From an uncultured SAR116 cluster alpha proteobacterium (GTDB taxonomy: Bacteria > Pseudomonadota > Alphaproteobacteria > Puniceispirillales > Marisalimonadaceae), in contig CACBDG010000014.1 of the NCBI GenBank assembly GCA_902537945.1, positions 1-57,729 on the forward strand: DNA of 57,729 bases. Direction: 5' to 3'. Below, piece by piece: positions 24,920 through 33,891 of the stretch. The notes under the pieces are model-generated. The model ran no database searches. It was not told the DNA's origin and saw only the letters and a list, made by a program, of their open reading frames with translations. Made by a program: the position numbers and the translations under genes. Position 1 is the first letter of the stretch. Each line of letters begins with the position of its first letter.

Positions 24920-25020
24920 TTAATTTTAACATTCAATTATAAACTTATTTAACATTGTCTTTATTTAATCCTAAAGATAAAAAAACACATTATTGTAAAA
25001 GTTATTGTTATATTAAACTT

Positions 25021-25932
25021 ATGACAAAGATTATATTTAGTAGAAAAGGTTTTGACAGTAGTACTGGCGGAATGCCAAGTATGAAAAGAGGAGAAAACCT
25101 CATTAGCTTTCCTATACCTTCAAATAAGAATACCCTAACAACCTACAATAATCTTGGATTGGGTAAATATATAAAAGAGTTGTCAAATGGAAAAATTAGC
25201 CCAACAGATACTTGTCATTTTGATCCAAACTTAAATTACGGAGAGTTTGGACAGGTTGGAGCAGCCCAAACACATTTAGAAAATAATGAAGTAAATATTG
25301 GTGATCTTTTTTTATTTTGGGGGTGGTTTAGAGAGACAGTTATAATTGACAAAAAGACAGTTTTCTCAAAAGAGGATCCTGGACATTATAGATTTTTTGG
25401 ATGGCTTCAAATTGGTGAGATTATTCGTCTTGAAAAAGATCCAAGTTGGTATTTAAAAACAAAACCAAATTCCATGTCTCATCCTCATACTATTGGATAT
25501 TGGAAAGAAAATAACACTCTTTATTTGGCGAATGAAAAGTTAAATATTTTTGGTATAGATGGCTATTATGGTTTTGGTAAATTTAACGCATCTGATAAAA
25601 CAAATTTAAGTATTAATCCATCAATTAAAAAATCTCTTTGGAAGTGTCCTAAATGGTTAAATCCTGTTCATGGTGGATGTGGTATGACCTATCATAAAGA
25701 TAAAAAAAGATGGGGTAAAGATAGTGTTAACGTCGTTGGAAGAGGACAGGAATTTATTGCAAAACCAAAAAAAATAGAGGATTGTAAGAAATGGTTAAAA
25801 AATATTTTTAAAGATGCTAAAACAATTGAGGAAGTTAAAGAAGCTAAAAAACTTGCAGAGCAGATAAATAAAGAGGCTTTAAGAAGAGCGTATTTTAACA
25901 AAGACCAATGGATAAAAGACACATTTCATTAG
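25021..25932 (+). CDS. Nmad3 (nucleotide modification associated domain 3) protein
   Basis: With the ATG at 25021 the 303-residue protein begins 'MTKIIFSRKGFDSSTGGMPS', the typical Nmad3 start. Other family blocks follow in order: 'LISFPIPS', 'CHFDPNL', 'FGQVGAAQTHLENN', 'GDLFLFWGWFRETV', 'RFFGWLQIGEI' and 'VVGRGQEFIAKP'. A longer frame from 24955 adds a Cys-rich extension not expected in the family. Nmad domains were defined by computational analysis as associated with systems that modify bases in DNA or nucleotides; the biochemical activity is unknown. Here it lies between the ADP-ribosylglycohydrolase-like and 62-residue genes of element 2 and has no counterpart in element 1. Confidence 0.85.
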   Translation: MTKIIFSRKGFDSSTGGMPSMKRGENLISFPIPSNKNTLTTYNNLGLGKYIKELSNGKISPTDTCHFDPNLNYGEFGQVGAAQTHLENNEVNIGDLFLFWGWFRETVIIDKKTVFSKEDPGHYRFFGWLQIGEIIRLEKDPSWYLKTKPNSMSHPHTIGYWKENNTLYLANEKLNIFGIDGYYGFGKFNASDKTNLSINPSIKKSLWKCPKWLNPVHGGCGMTYHKDKKRWGKDSVNVVGRGQEFIAKPKKIEDCKKWLKNIFKDAKTIEEVKEAKKLAEQINKEALRRAYFNKDQWIKDTFH

Positions 25933-26120
25933 TAAAATTTTAATAAGGGCAAAAAGGAATAATTTAATTAAAATTTCTAATTCGTTTTTATATAAATTTT
26001 ACATTCTAATATCAACAAAGTGGGATAATTTTATAGATGATATGTTTGGAATGGGAAGTGGTGAAGAAAAAAAATAAATTTCAATCTTACTTTGAGTATG
26101 TCTAAGAAAGATTAATTCCA

Positions 26121-26309
26121 ATGAATACTGTATCAATTAAAGATGATAATAATGATGATTATGTTATCAAAGATCTAAAATCATTTTATCAGCATATATT
26201 AGATTATCATGCCTCTGGGACTTCCCTTCATGAGGAAAACGGTCATTATTTTACTGTAAATGATGAATTTAGATCTATGATTAATAATTTATATAAAGAC
26301 ATTAACTAA
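26121..26309 (+). CDS. Conserved 62-residue protein of unknown function, copy 2
   Basis: It aligns over its whole length with the protein at 16752-16940, with the core 'SGTSLHEENGHYFTVNDEFRS' changed at only a few positions. Unlike copy 1 it is not overlapped by the glycohydrolase-like gene; the Nmad3 gene and a 188-base spacer (25933-26120, no gene seen) lie upstream. Its stop overlaps the stop of the convergent 125-residue gene by four bases, as in copy 1. Confidence 0.72.
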   Translation: MNTVSIKDDNNDDYVIKDLKSFYQHILDYHASGTSLHEENGHYFTVNDEFRSMINNLYKDIN

Positions 26310-26683
26310 TCTTTTTTTAACTCAATGATTTTAGCGTTATTGAAAACATTTCCGTTCCAGCCAAATTTTCTTAAATCATTAAAAGTTATATGATTACCAA
26401 TATGATATTGACAATGCATATCTGGAACATCATCATCGTCAAAAATATCTAATTCTAGAGAATAGTTACGTTTAACAAACTCATCATACTTTCCATAGGT
26501 TATGAGCGACCACTTTCTAACGTTATTTTTCTTACCATGTCTTTTTAAATATAGATCTGTTAAGTCCTGACATAAAGGTGGACCTGTGTAAACTATACCT
26601 AAATAAAAAATACGCTGCCTTGGCAAGACTTCTTCATATTTGAAAGGAATACATAAATTTCTAGGAAAATTTATAACTGTCAT
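26306..26683 (-). CDS. Conserved 125-residue protein of unknown function, copy 2
   Basis: Homologue of 16937-17314, of equal length from 'MTVINFPRN', sharing 'LPRQRIFYLGIVYTGP', 'LYLKRHGKK', 'RKWSLITY' and 'FGWNG'. It remains open although the 82-residue gene before it is broken, so it may still be expressed and under selection. It begins inside the end of that broken gene. Confidence 0.75.
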   Translation of the reverse strand: MTVINFPRNLCIPFKYEEVLPRQRIFYLGIVYTGPPLCQDLTDLYLKRHGKKNNVRKWSLITYGKYDEFVKRNYSLELDIFDDDDVPDMHCQYHIGNHITFNDLRKFGWNGNVFNNAKIIELKKD

Positions 26684-26912
26684 TTTTATCACCCTTAATT
26701 TTCCAACCATTTTTGATAAGAATATTTATAAGCCTTTGATAAATTTCTTCTGTAGATGTATTTTGATCTGCAATAGGTTCTAAAAATAATTTTATTCTCT
26801 GTTTTTTCTCTATGTTTGATATAATCTTGAAGGTTTTTTTACGGGGAAAAACGACAAATCCTTCTTAGAAGATAGGATCATCTTTTTTAAGTTTTTTTAT
26901 GGTATATTTCAT
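26661..26912 (-). pseudogene. Remnant of the 82-residue gene, copy 2
   Basis: The DNA is very close to 17301-17549, but codon 16 is TAA where copy 1 has AAA, and a base is lost before a later four-base loss restores the frame ('FLEPIADQNTSTEEIYQRL'). The normal stop is also changed and the frame runs on to a TAG at 26661. So the protein is lost here, although the leader upstream is almost unchanged. Confidence 0.82.
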
Positions 26913-26975
26913 TGAAGCCTCCGCTTTACTACTTTAGGCGGGATGCCAAGGCGTACAAGTTGGTAATTAAATGCC
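26913..26975 (-). promoter_or_regulatory. Conserved leader, copy 2
   Basis: Nearly the same as 17550-17612, with two base differences by eye, including the CCGC...GCGGAGG arms that could hide the ribosome-binding site. It is kept although the gene behind it is broken, which suggests a function of its own, recent gene conversion, or service to the downstream 125-residue gene. Confidence 0.55.
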
Positions 26976-27033
26976 ACTGTTATACAAGATAATTTTAGAT
27001 CGTTATTTTAAGTATTTGCACTAGCTCATTCAT

Positions 27034-27053
27034 CATGGACTATGGTCAATGTG
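27034..27053 (+). repeat. Right-end motif, copy 2
   Basis: CATGGACTATGGTCAATGTG differs by one base from 23567-23586. It is only about 60 bases after the leader here, while in element 1 about 5.9 kb of cargo separates leader and motif. The outer hairpins seen around copy 1 are not preserved. Confidence 0.55.
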
Positions 27054-27123
27054 CATGCCAGTTGAAGACTCTGAATGTTTAGCTTTGTTATTTTTTTATG
27101 TGATTTTGATATAAGTAATTTTA

Positions 27124-28017
27124 TTATTTCATTAATTCTCTACAAAACTTTCCTATACATGTTATTGCATCTTTTGCATCTTTTAATATATGAGCACAAT
27201 TGTGCCATCCATGAAACATATCTTCCCAGACTTAAAGTTTTACATTAACATTTGCTTTTTTTGCTTTCTCGTAAAAAAGCTTACTATCATCTAACATAGT
27301 CTCAGCAGAGCCAACTTGAATTAAAATATTAGGTAATCCTGATAATTCACCAATTATTGGTGATGCTAAATGAGACATCTTTTGCAAGTCAGAAACATAT
27401 AACTTTGCAAATCTATCAAGATATCTTTTACTTATTATAGGATCAATTTGTTCATTTGTTACCATTGTTTTTCCTGACTGAAAAAGATCAGTCCAAGGGC
27501 TTAGAGCCACAGCTCCTAATGGTTGAGAAATATTGTTCTCTTTAATTTTTAGTAATAACGCCAAGCATAATCCACCTCCAGCAGATTGACCGCTAACAAT
27601 TATGTCTTTGGATCTTATTCCTTCATTAATAAGCCATTCATAAGCTGAATAAGTATCATCAATAGCTGCCGGGAAAGGATGTTCAGGAGCTAATCTATAA
27701 TCTATTGATAAACATTTAACTTTTGCTTCTACAGATATTCTAGCAACTGTTGCTCTTGTCGCAACTACTGATCCCCTATAATAACCACCACCATGCATGA
27801 ACATGAATATTTTATTTTCATTAACATCTCCACATGTAATCCATTCTGCATTAACATTTCCTGCAAAGACACTTTTGTATTTTATGTTTTTAGGAAGTGG
27901 AATAAAAGATCCAGCAGTTTCTGTTTCTTTTCGAAGTTCATCAATTGTTTTGTTTTCTGTATAAGGATTTTTTCTTTTTGCTTCTAGAATATTTTTTAGT
28001 ATTTTTTTGTTATCCAT
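27124..28017 (-). pseudogene. Alpha/beta-hydrolase (HSL-type esterase), stop before the catalytic His
   Basis: The frame from ATG 28017 encodes a hormone-sensitive-lipase-type esterase: oxyanion motif 'HGGGYYRGS', nucleophile 'SGQSAGGGL', 'APEHPFPAAIDD' and the acid in 'ETMLDDS'. It meets a TAA at 27232-27234 after 'NVNVKL'. The same frame goes on with 'VWEDMFHGWHNCAHIL' to a natural stop at 27124; this part has the catalytic His. A one-base change (for example GAA to TAA) explains the lesion. The 261-residue product would lack the His and should be inactive. The gene directly borders the presumed end of element 2. Confidence 0.86.
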
Positions 28018-28062
28018 TTTGGAAACACACCATTATAACTATCTAATTACTTAATTCATAAA

Positions 28063-29200
28063 TTAAAAACTTAACCCTCTTGCAGAAACGGGCCATAAAT
28101 CTATCACTTTTGATTCTTTAATAACCACATACCAGTCATGTAAATTACAAGTTGGGTCGCAATGTCCAGGAATTAAAAGAATTTTATCATTAATTTTAAG
28201 AATATTGTAAGGATCAGCTATTATACCATGCTCATCAGAGCATTTTATATATTCTGTTTCAGTGTTTATTGTTTTTGGCATGCCACTGTCAACTGCTATT
28301 GATTTTAACCCTGCATCTACTACAGCATGATTTTTTAATGCTTTTGACATTACGCCAGTAAGAATGAATAGAGAATTCTCAAAATTATTAGAGTTATTTA
28401 ATTTTCTGTCATGTTTTAAAGATGAATAATGAGCATCCATAAAAGCATATGATCCTACTTGTATTTCATCATATACTTCTTCATTTACTTCTAAATCAAA
28501 ACAACCAGTACCTACACCAGTAATAAAAGGTGAATATTTTATAAAATTACCTTTCAATTTTCTAATTCTATCACAAGTATTTTTAACTTCTTTTAGTCTT
28601 ATTTGATAATCTTCAATATGCTGAATAGAACCATTATATGCTTGAAAACCAACAAAATTTAAGTTGACCATTTTTTTTTGTTAATTTAATAAGTTCATTT
28701 ATTTCATTAAATGATTTAACACCACACCTATTTGCTCCACAATCATACTCAATATAGATATCAATTATGGAATTATAATTTTTAGCTGCTTCTTGAATAT
28801 TAATAATATTATCTTTATTATCTACACAACAACCTATCTTTATTTTTTTAGATGCTATTTTAGCTAATCTCTTTAACTTAAAGGGATCAGTTATTTGATT
28901 AGTTATTAAAATATTATTTATCCCAGCTCTAACAAATATTTCTGCTTCGCTTACTTTTTGACAGCAAATCCCATGCGCTCCACCATTATCAATTTGATAT
29001 TTAGCGATATCAATTGATTTGTGCATTTTGGCATGAGGTCTCAATTTTATATTATTATTGAAAACAAATTCTTTCATTTTTTTAATGTTATTCTCAAATA
29101 TCTTATAATCAACAATCAGTGAAGGTGTTTGAATCTCATTTAAGTTCATTCCTATTTTAGCAGGAATGTTAAATCCTACCTCATATGCCTCTAAATTCAT
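28063..29200 (-). pseudogene. D-threonine aldolase/D-serine dehydratase-like PLP enzyme, frameshifted
   Basis: Two overlapping frames make one protein of the alanine racemase-like fold. The first, from ATG 29200, has 'QTPSLIVDYKIFENNI' and the PLP-lysine block 'LRPHAKMHKS'. The second has 'FVGFQAYNGSIQH', 'DAGLKSIAVDSGMP' and the metal-site 'GHCDPTCNLHDW'. Removal of one base in the four-base run at 28654-28657 joins them as 'NGQLK-FVGFQAYNGS'. Family members split or epimerise D-3-hydroxyamino acids. The start at 29200 is preferred to 29281 because the extra N-terminus is not family-like. The gene lies behind the broken esterase in the same orientation. Confidence 0.85.
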
Positions 29201-29295
29201 TAAAAAACCTATATTAAAAAATTTTAAAGTTAGTATAGTTGAAATATTAATATTATGTATATAGTATATTTTTTTTAACAAAGTTTGGATTGATA

Positions 29296-29736
29296 ATGAA
29301 ATTTCTACACACCATGATTAGAGTAACAAATATTGAAGAATCTCTAGACTTTTATTGCAACAAACTGGGTCTTGTTGAGATTAGAAGAAAAGACGTTCCA
29401 GAAGGAAAATTTACACTAATCTTTCTTGCCGCACCAGAAGACGAGGAAAATGCTATAAAAACTAGATCACCGGAAATAGAATTAACATATAATTGGGATC
29501 CAGAAGAATATGGAAGTGGAAGAAATTTTGGGCATCTTGCTCTTTCCGTTAAAAACATCTATGATACATGCCAGAAGTTAATTGATTCTGGAGTTACTAT
29601 CAATAGACCTCCTCGAGAAGGAAGAATGGCTTTTATAAAATCACCTGATAATATTTCAATAGAATTGCTTCAGCAAGGTGAAAATCTTCAAATTAAAGAA
29701 CCCTGGTCAAGTATGAAAAATATTGGAACATGGTAA
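29296..29736 (+). CDS. gloA: Lactoylglutathione lyase (glyoxalase I)
   Basis: The 146-residue metal enzyme turns the methylglyoxal-glutathione hemithioacetal into lactoylglutathione. The four metal ligands of the two beta-alpha-beta modules are visible: His in 'FLHTMIRV', Glu in 'IELTYNWDP', His in 'FGHLALSV' and Glu in 'SIELLQQ'. The ATG at 29296 is chosen over an in-frame TTG at 29290. It is divergent from the broken PLP enzyme gene and appears to be a single transcription unit of the core genome. Confidence 0.94.
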   Translation: MKFLHTMIRVTNIEESLDFYCNKLGLVEIRRKDVPEGKFTLIFLAAPEDEENAIKTRSPEIELTYNWDPEEYGSGRNFGHLALSVKNIYDTCQKLIDSGVTINRPPREGRMAFIKSPDNISIELLQQGENLQIKEPWSSMKNIGTW

Positions 29737-29814
29737 TTTTACTATTTAAAAATTTAATTCTTCTCGTTCTAAAAAAAATACTTTAATAATTAATAATAAT
29801 TGTTTGGATTTTTT

Positions 29815-30099
29815 ATGTATAAAAATATAATTTTAATTTTCAGTTTATTATTTATACTTAGTTGTAATAAGCATTCAAATGTAAACCAACTAAAATCAAA
29901 TAATATTGACAATTTTGTATATCAAGAAAAACCATTTGAGCTAAAATGGAAAATTGAAAAAAATTCCATCACAAATCTTCCCTTAGAAATTCGAAAAAAA
30001 ATTAAAAATACCTGCAAGAATCATAATAGGTTTGTCTTAATTAAAATAAAAACTTTTAAAGATGATACGGCCTTAGGTACTTTTGATTGTAGAATTTAA
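29815..30099 (+). CDS. Small predicted lipoprotein, 94 residues
   Basis: From the ATG at 29815 the protein starts 'MYKNIILIFSLLFILSCNKH', a lipoprotein signal with lipidation Cys at position 17. The mature part is basic, contains two further cysteines ('NTCKNHN' and 'TFDCRI') and shows no known domain. Its stop directly abuts the mfd stop on the other strand. No family recognised. Confidence 0.65.
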   Translation: MYKNIILIFSLLFILSCNKHSNVNQLKSNNIDNFVYQEKPFELKWKIEKNSITNLPLEIRKKIKNTCKNHNRFVLIKIKTFKDDTALGTFDCRI

Positions 30100-33000
30100 T
30101 TAAGATCTTAAATCCTCTAACTCATCTATAAACCTTAAAACATTTTCAATTTTTTCTTCTCGGCTTTTTAATTGTTTTTCCATAAAAAGTTTTTGATCTG
30201 GTCTAACTTTTATTTGCCCAGATGATTTGCTGATCCAATCTAATAGACTGTCTGTATTTTTGAAAAAATTATTTTTAAATCCTAATAAAATACCTTTAGG
30301 TCCTGCATCTATAAAACTAATATTATTTTTTAAACACTTGTTTTTAATTATTAATGTTTGAAGCAGATTATTAACTTCTTCAGGAGGAGGTCCAAACCTA
30401 TCAAATAATTCTTCATTAAACTCATTTATCTCATCACTGTTTCTTAAGTCCCCTGCTTTTCTGTATAGTGCCATTCTAGTTGAAAGATCATATACATAAG
30501 TATCTGGAATGAGGACTGCCAAGCCTAATGAAATTGAAGGAGACCAAACTTCTTTTAATGGTGATTTTTTATTTTTATAAGAGTATACAGCATCCTTAAG
30601 CATATCTTGGTATAACTCAACTCCTACTTCTTTAATTTGACCTGATTGTTCATTGCCGAGCAAATTTCCAGCTCCTCTTATATCCATATCATAGCTAGCA
30701 AGTGAAAAACCAGCTCCTAGATTATCAAGAGTTTTAATTACATCTAGTCTTTGTTGAGAGTTTTTATTTAAAACCTTACCTGCCTCGACTGTGAAATAAG
30801 CATATGCTCTTTTTTTTCCTCGTCCAATACGTCCTCTTAATTGGTAAAGTTGAGAAAGTCCAAACATGTCAGATTTATAAATTATCATTGTATTTGCGTT
30901 AGGAATATCTATTCCTGATTCAATTATATTAGTGGAAATTAATACATCTGATTTACCATCTGCAAATGAATTAATTGAACTATCTAATTCATCTATCTTC
31001 ATTTGACCATGAGCAACTTTTATCGATAGATTAGGTGCCATTTTTTTAACTTTTTCATACAAACCATCTATATCTTTTATCCTTGGGCAAACAATAAAAG
31101 ATTGCCCTCCTCTATTTTTTTCACGGTTTAAAGCATCTAATAAAACAACTTTATCCCATTCAAACACAAAAGTACGAATTGATAACCTGTCAACGGGTGG
31201 AGTGCTAATCAAACTCAATTGTTTTAATCCAGATAAAGATAATTGAAGTGTTCTTGGAATTGGTGTTGCAGTCAGGGTTAACACATGAATATTGCCTTGT
31301 AATTCTTTTATTTTTTCTTTTTGAACAACTCCAAAATGTTGCTCCTCATCAACAATTAATAGTCCTAAATTGTTGAAATCAATATCATTAGAAAGTAAAG
31401 CATGTGTTCCAACTACAATATTTATTTCACCAGATTTGAGATTATTTTTAATAATCTTTCTTTTGCTTGCTATAGTCATTCTGGATAATGATGAAACTAT
31501 TAGTGATGAATTTTTGAATCTTCTATAAAAACTTTTATAATGTTGTTTTACTAAAATTGTAGTTGGAGCTACTAATGCAACCTGATAACCAGCGTTTGCT
31601 ACAATAAAAGAAGCTCTTAATGCTACTTCAGTTTTTCCAAAACCAACATCACCACAAATAAGCCTATCCATAAGTTTTCCTGCCTCAAGATCAGATATTA
31701 CGTCTTTGATTGCCGTATCTTGGTCATCAGTAAGTTGAAAAGGAAAATCATTAGAAAATTTATCGTAATCGTCTGTAATTGATAATTTTTCTGTATTAAT
31801 AATTTCTCTTTGTGCAGCAACTCTTATTAATTTTTCAGCCATATCTTTAATTCTTTTTTTGACATTTGCTTTTCTATTCTGCCAATTGGATGCGCCCAAC
31901 TTGTCTAAGTTTCTAATAATACCTGAATCACCAACTCGGCTTAATAAATTCATATTCTCTACAGGAAGAAATAACTTATCACCATCTTGGTATAATAATT
32001 TCAAACAATCATGATCTATTCCATTTGTTGATATTTTCAATAATCCATCATACAAACCAATCCCATGATCAATATGAGCCACCAAGTCACCAACATTTAT
32101 TGAATTTACATCTTTAAGAAAATTTTCAGTTTTTCTTCTCCATGATTTTCTTTTATTTTCTGGAAAGCCAAAAATATCTCTCGTGAATATAATAATATGA
32201 TTATTTAATTCAAAACTCTCCAAATATGGAGAATATGAAAAATTAAAATTTGACAAATTGTCACTGTTAACAAGCTTTTTAATCTCAATTAATTCAAATA
32301 TAATTTTATTTTTATTTAAATCTTCTTCAAAAAAACTGACTAAATTATTTATCTTAGTTTCATCTTCTGTAATAATTGTAATTATTTTATTATTATTATT
32401 AAATTCATTTATACAAAATTGTACAAAGTTACTGATTTTATTTATTTTTTCTGAGTTTATAAAATTAGGAATTATTAAAGGTTTAGAAGAAATATTTATT
32501 TCATTTTGATTAGTACTATTAGGTTTGTCATATTCATTTAATTGAATAACATTAAATTTTTTAATATTATCTAAAATATTATTTTTTGTAATATATAATT
32601 CTTCAATCTCGAAAGCATTATAATCAGTATTTTCATCTTTTCTTTCATTACCAAAATTATTAATTTCTAATTCTCGTTCTTGAATTAGATTTTCAAAATT
32701 TTTTGTAAGCAAACATATAATTCCTTGCTCAAGTGGTAAAAAATCAAAAATCGAATTTAATTGTTTTTCATGAAATAAAGGTAAAAAATGTTCTATACCA
32801 TTAAACTTCATACCAGCAGATATGTTTTCATAAATTAAACTATTTACACTAGTAGCCCCGTTTTTACTCCTAAATCTTTTTCTGAAATTCTCTATGTTTT
32901 TTTCATTCAATATAAATTCATTTGATGTATAAATATTAAAATCATTTATTTTATCCTTAGATCTTTGTGTAAGAGGATCCATTGTTTTGATTGTTTCAAT

Positions 33001-33570
33001 ATTATCACCTATAAAATCAATTCTAAATGCACTTTGGTTTCCAACAGGAAAAACGTCTAATATACTTCCTCGTATACTAAATTCACCATACTCTCTTACT
33101 GTTTGCACCCTTTTATATCCTGAGTTATTTAAGAACTCGATAAGTAATTGAAATTTATAATCTGAAGATAAATTTAAATTTATAAAATGTTTTAAAAAAA
33201 AATCTTTAGGTGCTGTTTTGTTAAATAAACCATTAATAGTAGTTAAAATAACGTTTTTGCTTTTATTCTCATTTTTATTTTTTTTAAAAAAACAAAGATC
33301 CGTATATGATTTTACGCGCTCTCCAATTAAATTGAGATTTGGTGATGAGATATCATAAGGCAAACAATCCCATGCTGGAATTTTATATATGTTTATTTCT
33401 TTGAAATTCAAATTTAAAAAATTATAAATATTCGAGAGTTCTAAATCATTTTTTGCTACGTAAAATATATTTTGATTTTGAGATAGAGAAGAAATTAAGA
33501 AAGGTATTAAGCTATCTCTAATTCCATTTATATCTCTTATTTTATTTAAATCTTTTTTAAAATTAAACAA
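30100..33570 (-). CDS. mfd: Transcription-repair coupling factor
   Basis: The 1156-residue SF2 translocase removes RNA polymerase stalled at lesions and brings in UvrA. The N-terminal UvrB-like region has 'GEFSIRGSILDVFPVG'. The RNA-polymerase-interacting domain follows the 'GDLVAHIDHGIGLYDG' block. The motor has Walker A 'ICGDVGFGKTEVALRASF', DEEQ box 'VDEEQHFG', 'TLTATPIPRTLQLSL' and 'QLRGRIGRGKKRAYAY'. The C-terminal TRCF domain is complete ('MALYRKAGDL'). Full length for the family. It follows sdhE by one base, the usual alphaproteobacterial order. Confidence 0.97.
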   Translation of the reverse strand: MFNFKKDLNKIRDINGIRDSLIPFLISSLSQNQNIFYVAKNDLELSNIYNFLNLNFKEINIYKIPAWDCLPYDISSPNLNLIGERVKSYTDLCFFKKNKNENKSKNVILTTINGLFNKTAPKDFFLKHFINLNLSSDYKFQLLIEFLNNSGYKRVQTVREYGEFSIRGSILDVFPVGNQSAFRIDFIGDNIETIKTMDPLTQRSKDKINDFNIYTSNEFILNEKNIENFRKRFRSKNGATSVNSLIYENISAGMKFNGIEHFLPLFHEKQLNSIFDFLPLEQGIICLLTKNFENLIQERELEINNFGNERKDENTDYNAFEIEELYITKNNILDNIKKFNVIQLNEYDKPNSTNQNEINISSKPLIIPNFINSEKINKISNFVQFCINEFNNNNKIITIITEDETKINNLVSFFEEDLNKNKIIFELIEIKKLVNSDNLSNFNFSYSPYLESFELNNHIIIFTRDIFGFPENKRKSWRRKTENFLKDVNSINVGDLVAHIDHGIGLYDGLLKISTNGIDHDCLKLLYQDGDKLFLPVENMNLLSRVGDSGIIRNLDKLGASNWQNRKANVKKRIKDMAEKLIRVAAQREIINTEKLSITDDYDKFSNDFPFQLTDDQDTAIKDVISDLEAGKLMDRLICGDVGFGKTEVALRASFIVANAGYQVALVAPTTILVKQHYKSFYRRFKNSSLIVSSLSRMTIASKRKIIKNNLKSGEINIVVGTHALLSNDIDFNNLGLLIVDEEQHFGVVQKEKIKELQGNIHVLTLTATPIPRTLQLSLSGLKQLSLISTPPVDRLSIRTFVFEWDKVVLLDALNREKNRGGQSFIVCPRIKDIDGLYEKVKKMAPNLSIKVAHGQMKIDELDSSINSFADGKSDVLISTNIIESGIDIPNANTMIIYKSDMFGLSQLYQLRGRIGRGKKRAYAYFTVEAGKVLNKNSQQRLDVIKTLDNLGAGFSLASYDMDIRGAGNLLGNEQSGQIKEVGVELYQDMLKDAVYSYKNKKSPLKEVWSPSISLGLAVLIPDTYVYDLSTRMALYRKAGDLRNSDEINEFNEELFDRFGPPPEEVNNLLQTLIIKNKCLKNNISFIDAGPKGILLGFKNNFFKNTDSLLDWISKSSGQIKVRPDQKLFMEKQLKSREEKIENVLRFIDELEDLRS

Positions 33571-33571
33571 T

Positions 33572-33829
33572 TTAATGACCTTTAAATTCTTTTATAAGGT
33601 CAATTAGAAAGTTTTCTTTAGAAGATTTTGATTTTTCAATATCTATAGATAAACGCCAAATTCTAGGATCTCCTGAATTTAGAAGATCTTGGTATGCTAA
33701 CAAATCATCATCATCAAGATTTTTTAAATGGTTATCTGCAAAATTACCTAACAAAATATCAGTTTCACGAGTGCCAGTATATTTAGATCTATAAATTAAT
33801 TTTTTTATAAAAACATTTCTATTATTCAA
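33572..33829 (-). CDS. sdhE: Succinate dehydrogenase flavin assembly factor SdhE
   Basis: The 85-residue DUF339 protein helps attach FAD to the flavoprotein of succinate dehydrogenase. The family signature R-G-x-x-E is present in the form 'YTGTRETDILLGNFA', in which Gly-Thr-Arg-Glu keeps the Glu, and 'DDLLAYQDLLNSGDPRIWRL' is a typical C-terminal part. It precedes mfd on the same strand and is divergent from recG; sdhE-mfd next to recG is common in Alphaproteobacteria. Confidence 0.92.
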   Translation of the reverse strand: MNNRNVFIKKLIYRSKYTGTRETDILLGNFADNHLKNLDDDDLLAYQDLLNSGDPRIWRLSIDIEKSKSSKENFLIDLIKEFKGH

Positions 33830-33891
33830 TTTTTTCTCGTTTTATTAATATTTTTTGTTATTGTTTATTATAAATAAAGGTTTTTGATTTC
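33830..33891. promoter_or_regulatory. Short divergent promoter region, sdhE-mfd / recG
   Basis: Only 62 bases separate the two divergent starts, so promoters for both directions must lie here and probably overlap. It is almost pure A and T; no operator is recognisable. recG begins with TTG, preceded by no strong ribosome-binding site. Confidence 0.4.

Larger units (their letters stand above)
23741..27053 (+). mobile_element. Decayed integrative element 2, tandem to element 1
   Basis: It starts with the att core and a truncated integrase, and repeats the module of element 1: ADP-ribosylglycohydrolase-like gene (frameshifted), 62-residue gene, convergent 125-residue gene, broken 82-residue gene and leader. 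It adds an Nmad3 gene not found in element 1. It lacks AlpA and the restriction cargo. The right border is placed at the shared motif 27034-27053; no third att core was found, so the exact end is unknown and must lie before the esterase remnant ending at 27124. Confidence 0.75.

Noticed and set aside
25933-26120. Possible short coding sequence ending 'MFGMGSGEEKK' before the 62-residue gene
   Set aside because: No ribosome-binding site, no recognisable homology, and no matching sequence in element 1.
14005-27053. Element as a complete prophage or conjugative element
   Set aside because: No capsid, tail, terminase, relaxase or type IV secretion gene can be seen in the island.
15607-27123. CRISPR array in the repeat-rich island
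   Set aside because: No regularly spaced repeats with unique spacers; the repeats found are two- or three-unit tandem sites or single inverted pairs.
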